Shown in pieces: positions 49,770 to 59,600 of a stretch of DNA of 64,000 nucleotides. Source of the DNA: Granulicella rosea (GTDB lineage: Bacteria; Acidobacteriota; Terriglobia; Terriglobales; Acidobacteriaceae). Every line of letters starts with the position of its first letter. Within the stretch, counting starts at the first letter, position 1. A model generated the notes under the pieces. It had not been told where the DNA came from. It did no database searches and was given only the letters and a program-made list of their open reading frames with translations. Made by a program: the position numbers and the translations under genes. The DNA is taken from positions 111,764 through 175,763 of the forward strand of contig NZ_FZOU01000008.1 in the NCBI RefSeq assembly GCF_900188085.1, given 5' to 3'.

Positions 49770-50990
49770 CTACTTTGCCGCGCGCCGCGCCGGGTGTGAA
49801 GCAGGCGAGGACATCCGGCTTACCTCGGTCCCTGCCAGCAGGAACGCGCCCGTTCCGAAGACGGAGCTTGCCCCTGCGCTGTAGGCCCCTGGGGCTTCGC
49901 CTACCGGCTGAACACTGCCGAGCCGGCCATCGGCGTAGACGTTTTTCACCAGCCCGGCCCACCCCTTCTCGACCACGGGACGATAGGTAGCAGCATCGAG
50001 CAGATGGTGATTGATCCCCCAGGCCAGCGCGTAGACGAAGAACGCCGAACCCGAGGTCTCGGGCAGCGCATAGTCCGGAGCATCCAGCAATCCAGCCCGC
50101 CATAGCCCGTCGGCGCCCTGTATCTTCGCCACCGATCCGGCCATCTGCTGCAGCTTGTCGACGTAGAAAGGGCGGCGCGCATCGTCCGCGGGCAGCACAT
50201 CGAGCACGCCCACCAGGCCACCCATCACCCATCCGTTGCCTCGCGACCAGAACAGCTTGCTGCCGTTCTTCTCGTGCTTCGTCAGGTACGCCTGATCGCG
50301 GGAGAACAGCCGCGCCTGTGGGTCCCACAGCAGATCGTTGGTGATGCGCCACTCGTGATCCATGTATGCCAGGTACTTCGGATCGTGAGTCGCCTGGGTC
50401 AACCCTGCCCATACCGGGGGCGCCATGAACAAGGCATCGCACCACCACCACACCGGCCTGGCCGGATCGTCCGGCGCGAGCATCGCCTCGTCGAATTGCT
50501 TACGAAGCGGCGCGATGCGGATCGGTTGCGGCTTCTCGCGATCGAGCCAGAGATACGCCTGACCGATGGCCTGATCGTCCGCATGCAGCTTGCGAGGGCC
50601 AAGCGTCCACCGGTAGTGCTCCGCCACCTTCAACACCGTGTCGTGATACTTCCGGTCCTGCAGCGTCTCGGAGGCCGAAAGCATCCCGACGTAGAGGGTC
50701 GCGAAGGTCCAGTCCTGGCTCGGGGTGTCGACGATGCGCGCCGTCTGCCAGTCCGCCACCTTGCGCATCGCGGCCTTCACCGCCGCCGGCGTTGCCGCGG
50801 TGGAAAGATCCGTCGCGAGCGGTCCTGGATTTGCCGGAGCATCCCCGACCGCCGCCTTCTTCTCGTTCTCCGTCAGTTGTCCCTGTGCCTGCGGTAAAGA
50901 ACCCAGCGCGAGCGCCATGGTGCAGACGGCAATCTGCAGTCTGCGCCTGCGAATAAAGCACCCGGCTGGAGGAGCCCCTATGTATGCCAT
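49770..50990 (-). CDS. GH105 unsaturated uronyl hydrolase, secreted (second copy)
   Basis: A 406-residue protein. The start is uncertain: ATG 50990 (chosen) or ATG 51008, neither with a good ribosome-binding site; a signal anchor with an RRRR n-region follows (LQIAVCTMALALGSLPQAQG). GH105 blocks are complete: WTFATLYVGMLSASETL, KLHADDQAIGQAYLWL with the catalytic Asp pair, WWWCDALFMAPP and WSRGNGWVMGGL. It is paralogous to the gene at 10938 (shared NPGPLATDLS). It probably removes the unsaturated uronic acid left by the lyase-like enzyme at 54473. Divergent from the GH3 gene. Confidence 0.9.
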   Translation of the reverse strand: MAYIGAPPAGCFIRRRRLQIAVCTMALALGSLPQAQGQLTENEKKAAVGDAPANPGPLATDLSTAATPAAVKAAMRKVADWQTARIVDTPSQDWTFATLYVGMLSASETLQDRKYHDTVLKVAEHYRWTLGPRKLHADDQAIGQAYLWLDREKPQPIRIAPLRKQFDEAMLAPDDPARPVWWWCDALFMAPPVWAGLTQATHDPKYLAYMDHEWRITNDLLWDPQARLFSRDQAYLTKHEKNGSKLFWSRGNGWVMGGLVGVLDVLPADDARRPFYVDKLQQMAGSVAKIQGADGLWRAGLLDAPDYALPETSGSAFFVYALAWGINHHLLDAATYRPVVEKGWAGLVKNVYADGRLGSVQPVGEAPGAYSAGASSVFGTGAFLLAGTEVSRMSSPASHPARRAAK

Positions 50991-51127
50991 TGTGATAATC
51001 GTTCCCATTCTTTCTCGAATTGCTCCGCGGCCATCATGATGCACTCTTATACCCATAATCTGCAAGTGTGAAATGTTAACCCTCCACTGCGGATCGAACG
51101 GGAAAGAATGGACGGATTTGGAAATCC

Positions 51128-51145
51128 ATTGATATTGTTATCAAT
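51128..51145 (+). promoter_or_regulatory. Inverted repeat immediately upstream of the GH3 start
   Basis: ATTGATA-TTGT-TATCAAT, a perfect 7-bp inverted repeat ending one base before the GTG start at 51146. No ribosome-binding site is visible there, so it may cover a promoter of a leaderless transcript or act as an operator. Confidence 0.45.
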
Positions 51146-53221
51146 GTGCAAATCCTAACGCTGTCATTCCGGCTTACTTCCTTCGCTGCAATCGTCCTCT
51201 GTGCCGGTACGTCTGCGCCGGCGCAGCCTACCGCGCACATCTCGCATGCCGAGGCCACGGCTCGCGCGAAAGCGCTGGTAGCTCGCATGTCGATCGACGA
51301 AAAGATAGCCCAGCTGCATGGCTTTCGCGATAAGGATCACTATCGCGTCGTGCCCGGTCTGGAGCGGCTCGGCATCCCGGAGCTGCACGTGACCAACGGT
51401 CCGGCGGGCGTAGGACCCGGCGGCGCGGGCTCCCAGAAGCCCGCAACCGCGCTGCCCGCGCCCATCGCGCTCGCCGCCTCGTGGGATCCGGAGCTGGCGC
51501 GACTCTACGGCCGCGTCGCCGCCGAGGAGACACGCGCGCTCGATTCGAACCTGCTCGAATCGCCCGATATCAACATCGCCCGCGTCCCCCAGGGCGGCCG
51601 GGTCTTCGAGAGCTATGGTGAGGACCCCTGGCTCATCTCGCGCCTGACAGTCGCCAATATCGAGGGGATTCAGTCGACGGGCATGATCGCCAACGTCAAG
51701 CACTACCTCGCCAACAATCAGGAGACCGACCGAGGTACGATCAACGAAATCATCGCAGAGCGCCCGCTGCGTGAGATCTACATGCCGGCCTTTGAAGCCG
51801 CCGTCAAAGAGGCGCACGTCGCCTCGCTCATGTGCGCTTACCCGCGCGTCAACGGCGATTTCAACTGCGAAAATCGACCCTTGCTCACGGACGTGCTCAA
51901 GCGCGAGTGGGGCTTCGACGGCTTCGTGACGTCGGATTTCGGTGCGGTCCACAGCACCGTGCCGAGTGCGCTTGCCGGGCTCGATCTCGAACTCCCCACC
52001 GGTATCTACTTCGGCGATGAGCTGCGTAAGGCCGTCGACGCGGGCAAGGTTCCCGTTGCCACCATCGACGAGATGCTCATGCGCCGCTTCGCCAAGATGA
52101 TGGAACTGGGCTGGTTCGGACGACAGCCGGCGCCAAAGCCGATTCCAGTGCTAGCCAACGGCGCCATCTCGCGCGCGATCGCCACCCAGTCGATGGTGCT
52201 GCTCAAGAACGATGGACAGCTCCTGCCGCTCGATCGCGATCGGATCAAGAAGATCGCACTCATCGGTCCATACGCCGTGCGGCAGATGACCGGCGGTGGC
52301 GGCAGCTCGCATGTCATTCCGCTGTATAGCGTCGCGCCGGTAGACGGTCTCGACTATGCGCTGCTCTCGCAGACGAAGATTCTGCTGCTTGACGGTAACG
52401 ACATCGACGAGGCAGTGAACGCGGCCAAATCGGCGGACGTCGCCATCCTGATGGTCGGCGATGACGAAGGCGAGGACCACGACCACGGCATCGACCTCCC
52501 CGAGCGGCAAAACCGCCTGATCGCCGCAGTGGCGGCCGCCAATCCGAAGACGGTCGTCGTGCTGAAGAGCGGCTCGGCCGTCATCATGCCCTGGGTCGAC
52601 CAGGTTCCGGCGATCCTCGAAGCCTGGTATCCCGGTGAGGAGGATGGCAATGCGGTTGCCGATATTCTCATGGGTAAGGTCAATCCTTCGGGAAAGCTGC
52701 CCCTCACCTTTCCCCGCGCCACATCGGACACGCTGGCCGCGACGCCGGACCGTTTTCCCGGCAACGGCACAACCGTTCACTACAGCGAGGGTCTGGAGGT
52801 GGGCTATCGCGCCTTCCAGGCGCATAAGGTCGAACCACTCTTCCCTTTCGGCTTCGGGCTCTCGTACACACAGTTTCAGTTTTCCAATCTGAAGGCGATC
52901 CCTGGGCCGAATCACACCGCGTCAGTCAGCTTCACCGTTACGAATAACGGTGTGCGGGCCGGCGCCGACGTTGCGCAGCTTTATCTCACCTATCCTTCCA
53001 TCCCCGAGGGCAATGAGCCGCCGCGGCAGCTTCGCGGCTTCCAGAAGCTGACGCTCAAGCCCCACGAATCGCAAACCGTTCGACTGACGCTCAATGCACG
53101 TTCCTTCTCCTTCTGGTCGGACGCTGCACACGCCTGGCAGGTACCGGCCGGCGCCTTCCATATTTTTGTCGGCAACTCCTCGGTCGACACACCGCTCGAA
53201 ACGAACCTCGTCCTTCCATAG
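51146..53221 (+). CDS. GH3 beta-glucosidase/xylosidase, secreted
   Basis: A 691-residue protein with GTG start 51146 and signal peptide (to APAQ). Domain 1 carries the GH3 signature with nucleophile Asp in FVTSDFGAVHS. Domain 2 supplies the acid/base Glu in GDDEGEDHDHGIDLPERQ. A C-terminal fibronectin-III-like domain follows (VSFTVTNNGVRAGADVAQLYL, PPRQLRGFQKL). Typical beta-glucosidases have this three-domain layout; beta-xylosidase is possible. Its position among GH105, GH38 and lyase genes suggests trimming of beta-linked glucose from a heteropolysaccharide backbone. Confidence 0.92.
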   Translation: MQILTLSFRLTSFAAIVLCAGTSAPAQPTAHISHAEATARAKALVARMSIDEKIAQLHGFRDKDHYRVVPGLERLGIPELHVTNGPAGVGPGGAGSQKPATALPAPIALAASWDPELARLYGRVAAEETRALDSNLLESPDINIARVPQGGRVFESYGEDPWLISRLTVANIEGIQSTGMIANVKHYLANNQETDRGTINEIIAERPLREIYMPAFEAAVKEAHVASLMCAYPRVNGDFNCENRPLLTDVLKREWGFDGFVTSDFGAVHSTVPSALAGLDLELPTGIYFGDELRKAVDAGKVPVATIDEMLMRRFAKMMELGWFGRQPAPKPIPVLANGAISRAIATQSMVLLKNDGQLLPLDRDRIKKIALIGPYAVRQMTGGGGSSHVIPLYSVAPVDGLDYALLSQTKILLLDGNDIDEAVNAAKSADVAILMVGDDEGEDHDHGIDLPERQNRLIAAVAAANPKTVVVLKSGSAVIMPWVDQVPAILEAWYPGEEDGNAVADILMGKVNPSGKLPLTFPRATSDTLAATPDRFPGNGTTVHYSEGLEVGYRAFQAHKVEPLFPFGFGLSYTQFQFSNLKAIPGPNHTASVSFTVTNNGVRAGADVAQLYLTYPSIPEGNEPPRQLRGFQKLTLKPHESQTVRLTLNARSFSFWSDAAHAWQVPAGAFHIFVGNSSVDTPLETNLVLP

Positions 53222-53313
53222 AGGAAGGGTGCCATGATGATTCTTGAAGTCCGCAAATCTGCCTAAGACGGCGTTCAAGGCGACGTTTTGAGAAAAGTGG
53301 TGCGACCATCAGC

Positions 53314-53323
53314 GATAACGTCA
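53314..53323 (+). promoter_or_regulatory. Candidate operator before lacI (ATAACGTTAT family)
   Basis: GATAACGTCA, one mismatch from GATAACGTTA, 18 bases upstream of the lacI start codon; consistent with autoregulation. Confidence 0.5.
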
Positions 53324-53340
53324 TTTATCCTTATCGTGCG

Positions 53341-54381
53341 ATGAAGAAGACCGAGATTCGTAAACCGACAATCCGCGAGGTCGCCAAGCTGGCGCGCGTA
53401 GGCCTGATGACCGTCTCTCGCGTCATCAACAATCATCCTTCGGTGCGTGCATCCACGCGCAAGAAGGTGGAAGCCGCCATCGTGCAGCTCGGCTACCAGC
53501 AGAATGAGGCGGCTCGCCTGCTGAAAGGCCAGCGCGCCAGGATGATTGGTCTTATCGTGCCGGATCTCTCCGACCAGTTCTTCGCCGCCTGCGCCCATAC
53601 GGTTCAGCACCTGGCGCGGGCCGACGGATATATGACCCTGGTCGTCTCGTCTGAACGTGACGCCGATCTGGAGTTCCAGCAGGCGGAGCTGATGGCCAGC
53701 CGCAAGGTATCCGGCCTTTTGATCGTGACCTCGACTAAGGCGGGTGATGAAAGATTGCAGGCGTTGCAGGACACCGGCCTTGCCATCGTCGCCTTCGACC
53801 GTCCCCTGCCCGGAGTCGACACCGACTGCGTGCTGGTCGAGAATCGTGGAGGCGCCGAGGCTGCCATCGCGCATCTCATCCAGCATGGTCACAAGCATAT
53901 CGCCTGCGTCGGATACGACGAGGAGACGTACACGGTCTATGAACGCCTCCAGGGATATCTGAGCCGCATACACGGCGCGAAGCTCAAGCCTCAGACGGCA
54001 TTCGGATTGTCGACTCTGGACGACGTACGCAACTGGCTTACCGCCGCATTGGCGGGCAAAAATCGTCCCACGGCGATCTTCTCCGTCAATCATCGGACTT
54101 CGATCTATCTTCTCCAGGCGCTCAGCGAGTTGAAACTTCGGATCCCTGAGGATATGGCGCTGATCGGATTCGACGACTTCGACCTTGCCGCCGTGCTCAA
54201 CCCTCCGCTTACCACCGTCGCACAAAGCCCTGTGGAGCTCGCGCGCCGCGCCATGGGCCTTTTGCTGGCCGGCATTCAGGGAATGCAAAACGGTGTCAGC
54301 AGCAGCCCCGCCAAGATCCTGCTACCCGCCAAGCTGATGATCCGTGCCTCATGCGGGCCGCACGAGGCGCAGAAGTCATAG
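53341..54381 (+). CDS. LacI-family regulator of the uronate/mannose locus
   Basis: A 346-residue regulator. The HTH (IREVAKLARVGLMTVSRVI) and hinge (YQQNEAARLLKGQRA) are intact, and the sensor domain follows (MIGLIVPDLSDQFFAACAHT ... EDMALIGFDDFDLAAVLNPP). Its promoter holds GATAACGTCA, and matches to ATAACGTTAT lie upstream of the adjacent lyase gene, the GH31 gene and the last gene of the window. It is therefore the likely regulator of this locus; the effector is unknown. Confidence 0.9.
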   Translation: MKKTEIRKPTIREVAKLARVGLMTVSRVINNHPSVRASTRKKVEAAIVQLGYQQNEAARLLKGQRARMIGLIVPDLSDQFFAACAHTVQHLARADGYMTLVVSSERDADLEFQQAELMASRKVSGLLIVTSTKAGDERLQALQDTGLAIVAFDRPLPGVDTDCVLVENRGGAEAAIAHLIQHGHKHIACVGYDEETYTVYERLQGYLSRIHGAKLKPQTAFGLSTLDDVRNWLTAALAGKNRPTAIFSVNHRTSIYLLQALSELKLRIPEDMALIGFDDFDLAAVLNPPLTTVAQSPVELARRAMGLLLAGIQGMQNGVSSSPAKILLPAKLMIRASCGPHEAQKS

Positions 54382-54409
54382 CCGCCGATCCGTGCACAAG
54401 GGGCATGTG

Positions 54410-54442
54410 TTGACAACGCTTGCCCACGATGTATAACGTTAT
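54410..54442 (+). promoter_or_regulatory. Promoter with overlapping palindromic operator, before the lyase gene
   Basis: TTGACA (54410-54415), 16-base spacer, TATAAC (54432-54437). The perfect 10-bp palindrome ATAACGTTAT (54433-54442) overlaps the -10 box, so a bound LacI protein would block transcription. Confidence 0.65.
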
Positions 54443-54472
54443 TCATGCCGTCGCTAACGCTTTGAGCTCAGT

Positions 54473-56452
54473 ATGAATCTCTCCCGCCGGACCTTCAACG
54501 CCCTTCTCGCGTCCTCGGCAGCAGCTTGTGCTTTGCCGCTCCGCGCGCAAAGCCATGCGAGCGATTTCGTCCACCCTGGAATGCTTCATAGCTCAGTTGA
54601 TCTCGCCCGGATGCGACAGGCCGTTGCCTCGAAGTCCCAGCCTATCTACGCAGGCTTCGAGGTCATGCAGAAGCACCCCGCCTCGTCGAAGACGTACAAG
54701 AGTGCAGGCGCATCCGCCGAGATCGGCCGCAATCCCAACATCCGCTTCCAGTTCTTTGATCAGGACGCGAACGCCGCCTATCAGTGCGCGCTCATGTGGT
54801 GCATCACGGGCGACCTCGCCTTCGCCGCCACCGCGATCTCCATCCTCAACGACTGGTCCGCCACCCTCAAGAAAATTTCCGGGCTTGACGCCATCCTGTG
54901 CGCATCGCTGGGAGGCTTCAAGATGGCGAATGCGGCTGAGTTGCTTCGCCATACGGCATCGGGTTGGGAGCGGGCGGACGCAGCCAGGTTCGGCGATCTG
55001 CTGACGCAGGTCTTCTACCCTGTCATCGCAAACTTCGCGGCCTTCGCCAACGGCAACTGGGATACGGCTGCGATCAAGCTCATGCTTGCCATCGCCGTCT
55101 ATACCGACGATCGAAGCATGTTCGACCGCGCCGTCACGTATTACCTGCACGGTTGCGGCGATGGCCGCCTGGAGCACTACATCTATGCCACCGGGCAATG
55201 CCAGGAAAGCGGCCGCGATCAACAACACACGCAACTCGGCATCGCTCACATGGGGGATGCCTGCGAGATAGCCTGGCGCCAGGGACTCGACCTGTACGGA
55301 GCCGTCGACAACCGTTTACTCGTGGGATTCGAGTACACCGCGAAATATGGGCTCGGCGGCGACGTGCCCTTTACGCCGGATGTCGATCGCACAGGAAAAT
55401 ACCGGCACGCGGTGAACTCCGAGCGCAGCGCCCTTCGTGCCGTCTATGAGCAGATCTACAACCACTACAGCCGGCGGCGCGGCATCGCCGCTCCCTGGAC
55501 CGAGAAAGCGGCAGAAAAACTTCGTCCAGAAGGCGCTCCCTTTCAGGCGGACGCCACCGGTTACGGCACGTTGCTCTACACGCGCCCTGAGCGCTCCGCG
55601 TCGGCAGACGCATCCCCGACGCCCTTGACCGTCTTGTACGCGCAAGGAAATGCCGACGGGATCATGCTCGATGTCGTACCACTCGCCTCCGGAGCTGCCG
55701 TCGTGCTCGAGCGGGCAGATGCCGCACAGGACCGGTGGGCGCCGCTGGCGACCGGCCTGACCGCGAGAACGTATCTGGACCGCACCGCCGAACCTGGCCG
55801 GCTCTACTCCTACCGCGTTACGCTGCCGTCCCGGCATTCGGCATCGTTACCCGTCGTCGGCATGCGTGGCCTGCCCGCTGGATGGCACGCACGGAACGAC
55901 GGAAGGCTCAACGCATCGGCCAGCTTCGATGGCACAGCCTTCATCCTTACGGCGGACGGCGCACTCCCTCCCGACAAGGGAGGGGCTATCTTCAGCATCG
56001 AGCACCCGGCGCCCCCGGGGGCGACGCTCACCGCGAAGCTCAACCCTCTTGTAGCCTCCGGCTTCGTCGGGCTTGGACTGGTGCTGCGCGGAGCCTCGCC
56101 GGCAGCAGAGATCCTGCTGCACATCTCACCGAAGGCAGGCATGCCCGAACATCCAGCCTGGAGCGCCTCCCTCTTCGAGCGCACAGGCGCGGCGGGGATG
56201 AAGCTCGCCGGTCAGGCGCCGCTCGTCTCCCCCACGATCGAGAACGGCCGCCTCGCAGATCCGCTCTGGATGCGCCTGAAGACGGGACCGGACGAAACCC
56301 ATGCCTCGATCTCCGTCAACGCCACGGACTGGACCGAGATCGCGAAGGCGCCGACACCGGCCGGCGCGCTCACCCTCGGGCTCTACGCTCACTCCGGTAT
56401 CGAGTCGGTCACGACCGAGGTTCGCTTCGAAGAGGTCACGTTGGTCTCTTAG
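54473..56452 (+). CDS. Alginate-lyase-fold (PF05426) polysaccharide lyase candidate, exported
   Basis: A 659-residue protein with a Tat-like signal (MNLSRRTFNALLASSAAACA). Residues ~55-330 have the alpha/alpha-barrel pattern of PF05426: NPNIRFQFFDQDANAAYQCA, NGNWDTAAIKLMLAIAVYTD, and the active-site-like QCQESGRDQQHTQLGIAHMG. A fibronectin-like segment (~390-460) and a C-terminal beta-sandwich (~470-659) follow. Family members cut uronic-acid polymers by beta-elimination, leaving unsaturated uronate for GH105. Here the substrate is more likely a glucuronate- and mannose-containing heteropolymer than alginate, judging from GH38, GH31 and GH3 neighbours. Confidence 0.75.
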   Translation: MNLSRRTFNALLASSAAACALPLRAQSHASDFVHPGMLHSSVDLARMRQAVASKSQPIYAGFEVMQKHPASSKTYKSAGASAEIGRNPNIRFQFFDQDANAAYQCALMWCITGDLAFAATAISILNDWSATLKKISGLDAILCASLGGFKMANAAELLRHTASGWERADAARFGDLLTQVFYPVIANFAAFANGNWDTAAIKLMLAIAVYTDDRSMFDRAVTYYLHGCGDGRLEHYIYATGQCQESGRDQQHTQLGIAHMGDACEIAWRQGLDLYGAVDNRLLVGFEYTAKYGLGGDVPFTPDVDRTGKYRHAVNSERSALRAVYEQIYNHYSRRRGIAAPWTEKAAEKLRPEGAPFQADATGYGTLLYTRPERSASADASPTPLTVLYAQGNADGIMLDVVPLASGAAVVLERADAAQDRWAPLATGLTARTYLDRTAEPGRLYSYRVTLPSRHSASLPVVGMRGLPAGWHARNDGRLNASASFDGTAFILTADGALPPDKGGAIFSIEHPAPPGATLTAKLNPLVASGFVGLGLVLRGASPAAEILLHISPKAGMPEHPAWSASLFERTGAAGMKLAGQAPLVSPTIENGRLADPLWMRLKTGPDETHASISVNATDWTEIAKAPTPAGALTLGLYAHSGIESVTTEVRFEEVTLVS

Positions 56453-56453
56453 A

Positions 56454-56660
56454 GCGGATTACCTTTAGGTCTCAAGCAGCAGCCGCAATGCTTGTCATCC
56501 TGAACGAAGTGAAGGACCTGCTTGAGGCTTTTGTCGTTGCCGGTTCATGCTCCGGTCAGAGGCGGAAGACAAGCAACAGCAGCAAGAACAAAAGCAGGTC
56601 CTTCGGCTACGCTCAGGATGACAGGCAGTTGGGGCTGCTCGCCAGCAAAAGGTAATCCGC
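56454..56660. repeat. Nested inverted repeats between convergent genes, with an inner REP-like pair
   Basis: The outer arms GCGGATTACCTTT (56454-56466) and AAAGGTAATCCGC (56648-56660) are perfectly complementary. Inside, type A units (GTCATCCTGAACGAAGTGAA at 56494, and the inverted unit ending CTCAGGATGAC at 56622) form a second stem. It is placed between the lyase and GH38 stops and is probably a bidirectional terminator. Confidence 0.75.
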
Positions 56661-56661
56661 C

Positions 56662-59600
56662 CTAGTACCGCACCCGGATCGTACGAATCTCATAAGGCTT
56701 CACCGCGATCGTCACCTTGCCGCCAGCCATCGGCAGCGCGCCGATTCCGGCCTGTTCCATCATTCCGACTTCTTCCGCGCCTAGCGCCTTGCCCGGGACG
56801 GTAAGGACAGCCGTCGTCGACTGCCCCTGCGACTCGTAGAACCGGATGACCAGGTTGTTGCCAGCCTCGCCTTTCTTCACAGCCGTCAGCACGATGTTCG
56901 GCGCGTCGATGCGGACGAAGCTGGCCTCGGAGTTCGCCCCCGGATGAACATGGGTCTGCATCGCAATCAGCGGATCGTTCAACGCATACCCGGCACGCAC
57001 GGTCTGCGCCTCGCGCCAGTCGCCCTTGTGGGGATAGAGCGCATACGTGAAGACCTGACGGCCACGATCCGTATTGGGGTCGGGGTAGGTGGGCGAACGC
57101 AGCAGCGAGAGCCGCAGCACATTGCCCACCGCATCGTAGCCATACTTCGAATCGTTCAACAGGCTGAAGCTATGCGATCCATCGCCGAGATCGGCCCAGC
57201 GCAGAGCGGGCGCCTCGAACTTCGCCTTCTCGATGGAGTTCGCGCGCGTCGTTGGCCGTTCGATGCTTCCGAACGGGATCTCGTACGTCGCCTGCCCGGA
57301 CGAAGCCGCAAGCGGAAATGCCGCCTTCAGCAGAGTATGAGTCTCCTGCCAGTCGAAGTCGTTCTTCACCTCGACGCGATCCATGCCGGCGTAAAGCACG
57401 ATGTCCTGCGTGAACTTCGACTTGCCGAAGTGACGCTCCACGCGGATCGCCGAGCGCAGCGGACCCTGCTCCACGAGCTTTACAGCGTCTGCCGCTCGAA
57501 TGGGCGTCATCTTATCCAACGCATCGGCATCGATGTTCCATGCGTCGTATTTCTTCGGCAGGTCGACGAAGGTCTGCAGCTCGTTCCCACAACCTCCAGA
57601 GGCGATCGCATCGAAGCCCGAACGCTTGTCGATCAGGTGAGCGATGCATCCATTCGCGGGGTCGATCTCCACCCGCAGCATAGCGTTCTCGAGCGTCGTC
57701 TGCGTCGCATGCAGATCGGTCGATGCCTGCGTCCTGCCGGGCCGTGCCTCGAAGACCTTATACCCCAGCGAAGGGATGTCTTCGGCACGCACCAGCAGGT
57801 GATAGCTGGCGGTGCTCGCATCCATGTCGATCGTCTGTGTCAGCATCGGCTTGCCGTCGGGGGCCTGCAGCACGACCCCGTACTTCGCCGGAGCCGCAAG
57901 CTGCACGTGAACATCGACCAGATCCGTCCGCTGCCAGCCGAGCGGATTGAACACGATGACCGGCACGGCGCCGTTGTGTGTTCTTGTGTCGGCTTTCGCG
58001 GCGATCTCCGCAAGCGCGTTTGCCTGCACCTCGCCAGTGGTCTGCCGAACCGACTCATAGTCGCGCTCCGCGTCGGTGTAGACGACCGGAATGCTCGACC
58101 CCGCGGCGAGGTCGTGGAACTGGTTGAAGAGTACCTTCTTCCAGGCTTCGGTCAACGGCGCAGCGGGGTAGGGATGGCCGCTCAAGGAAGCGATCGAGGC
58201 AAACTTTTCCGCATCGAGCACGCTTCGTTCACTCACCCGCATGTTGCGCTTGTGCCTTGCCTGACTGGTAAAGACTCCACGATGAAACTCCAGATAGAGT
58301 TCATCGTTCCACACCGGGATCTTCAACCGGTCACCCGTCGCCGCAGGCATCTGGTTCACGCCCTTCGCGAGAGTGCGGTAGTTCCACACAGGCGCCCTGG
58401 CAGGGTCGTCGAGCTGCGCGGTCATCGAAGTGAAGAAGCTCTTCGCGGTCGAGAACTCGAGCTTCGGAAAGACCTTCTCCGGCTGCATCCAGCGCTGGGC
58501 GTTGTCGAGCATCACGCGCGTGGGTCCGCCGCCATGATCTCCAACACCATACAACTGCATCAGCGTTTCGTCGCCGGGAACGATCTTCGCCACCTCGGCA
58601 GAGCTCTCCGCCAGTCCGACCGCCTCCGTGTCCTGGTCGTACGAACGCGGAAAGTAGGTCAGTACGCGGCTGCCGTCGGGCGACTGCCACCAGAAGAGCT
58701 TAAGCGGCAGCGTGTTGCTCTCATTCCATGTCAGCTTCTGGGTGACGAAGTAATCGACGCCCGACCGCTTGTAGATCTGCGGCAACTGCCAGTTGTAGCC
58801 AAAGGAGTCCGGGTTCCAGCCGACGTTGACGTCGACGCCCATCTCTTTGCGCAGGAAGCTCTTTCCGATCAGCAACTGTCTCACCAGCGACTCGCCGTCC
58901 GGCATATTCAGGTCCGGCTCGACCCACATGCCACCGACCGGCTCCCAGCGGCCCTCCTCGGTGCGCTTCTTCATCTCGGCAAAGATGTCCGGGTACTTCT
59001 CCGCCATCCACGCGCTGTAGAGCGCCACTGGCTGTGTAAAGACATAACGTGGATACTCAGGCATCAACTGCAAGGCGGTGGAGAACGTGCGATGCACCAC
59101 GTCCACTGTCTCCGTCCAGGGCCAGACCCAGGCGGTATCGATATGCGAGTTGCCCACCAGTCGCATCGAGACGGTCTGCAACAGAGGACGCAGCGGCTGC
59201 AGGATTGCCTGCGCACGCAGCAGAGAGGCGTCGAACGCAGCCGAGTCTCCCGCATCGAGCGCCTTCAGGTCGATCGCGCATGCAGCCGAGTCGAGCATCC
59301 TCTGCTTCGACTCTCGCTCCACCGTGTCGTTTACCAGCATGGGCAGCAGGGCGGCGGCGCTGCGGATCTCGTCTCCCACATCCACCGGGCTCGGCCGTGC
59401 CGGGTCGAACCGAAGCATGTAGCTAGCCGGCGAGATGTGTTTCACGTCCGCCGTGTGCAGCAGCTTCACTGCCACCGTGATCGTCTGTCCAGGCTCGATC
59501 CGGTCCACCAGTTCCACCGGCTCCATGTTGTCGCCCATCGCAATCCGCCGGCCATTGACGTAGAGAATCTCCGGCATCGCGCCATGCGCAAACGAGTGGA

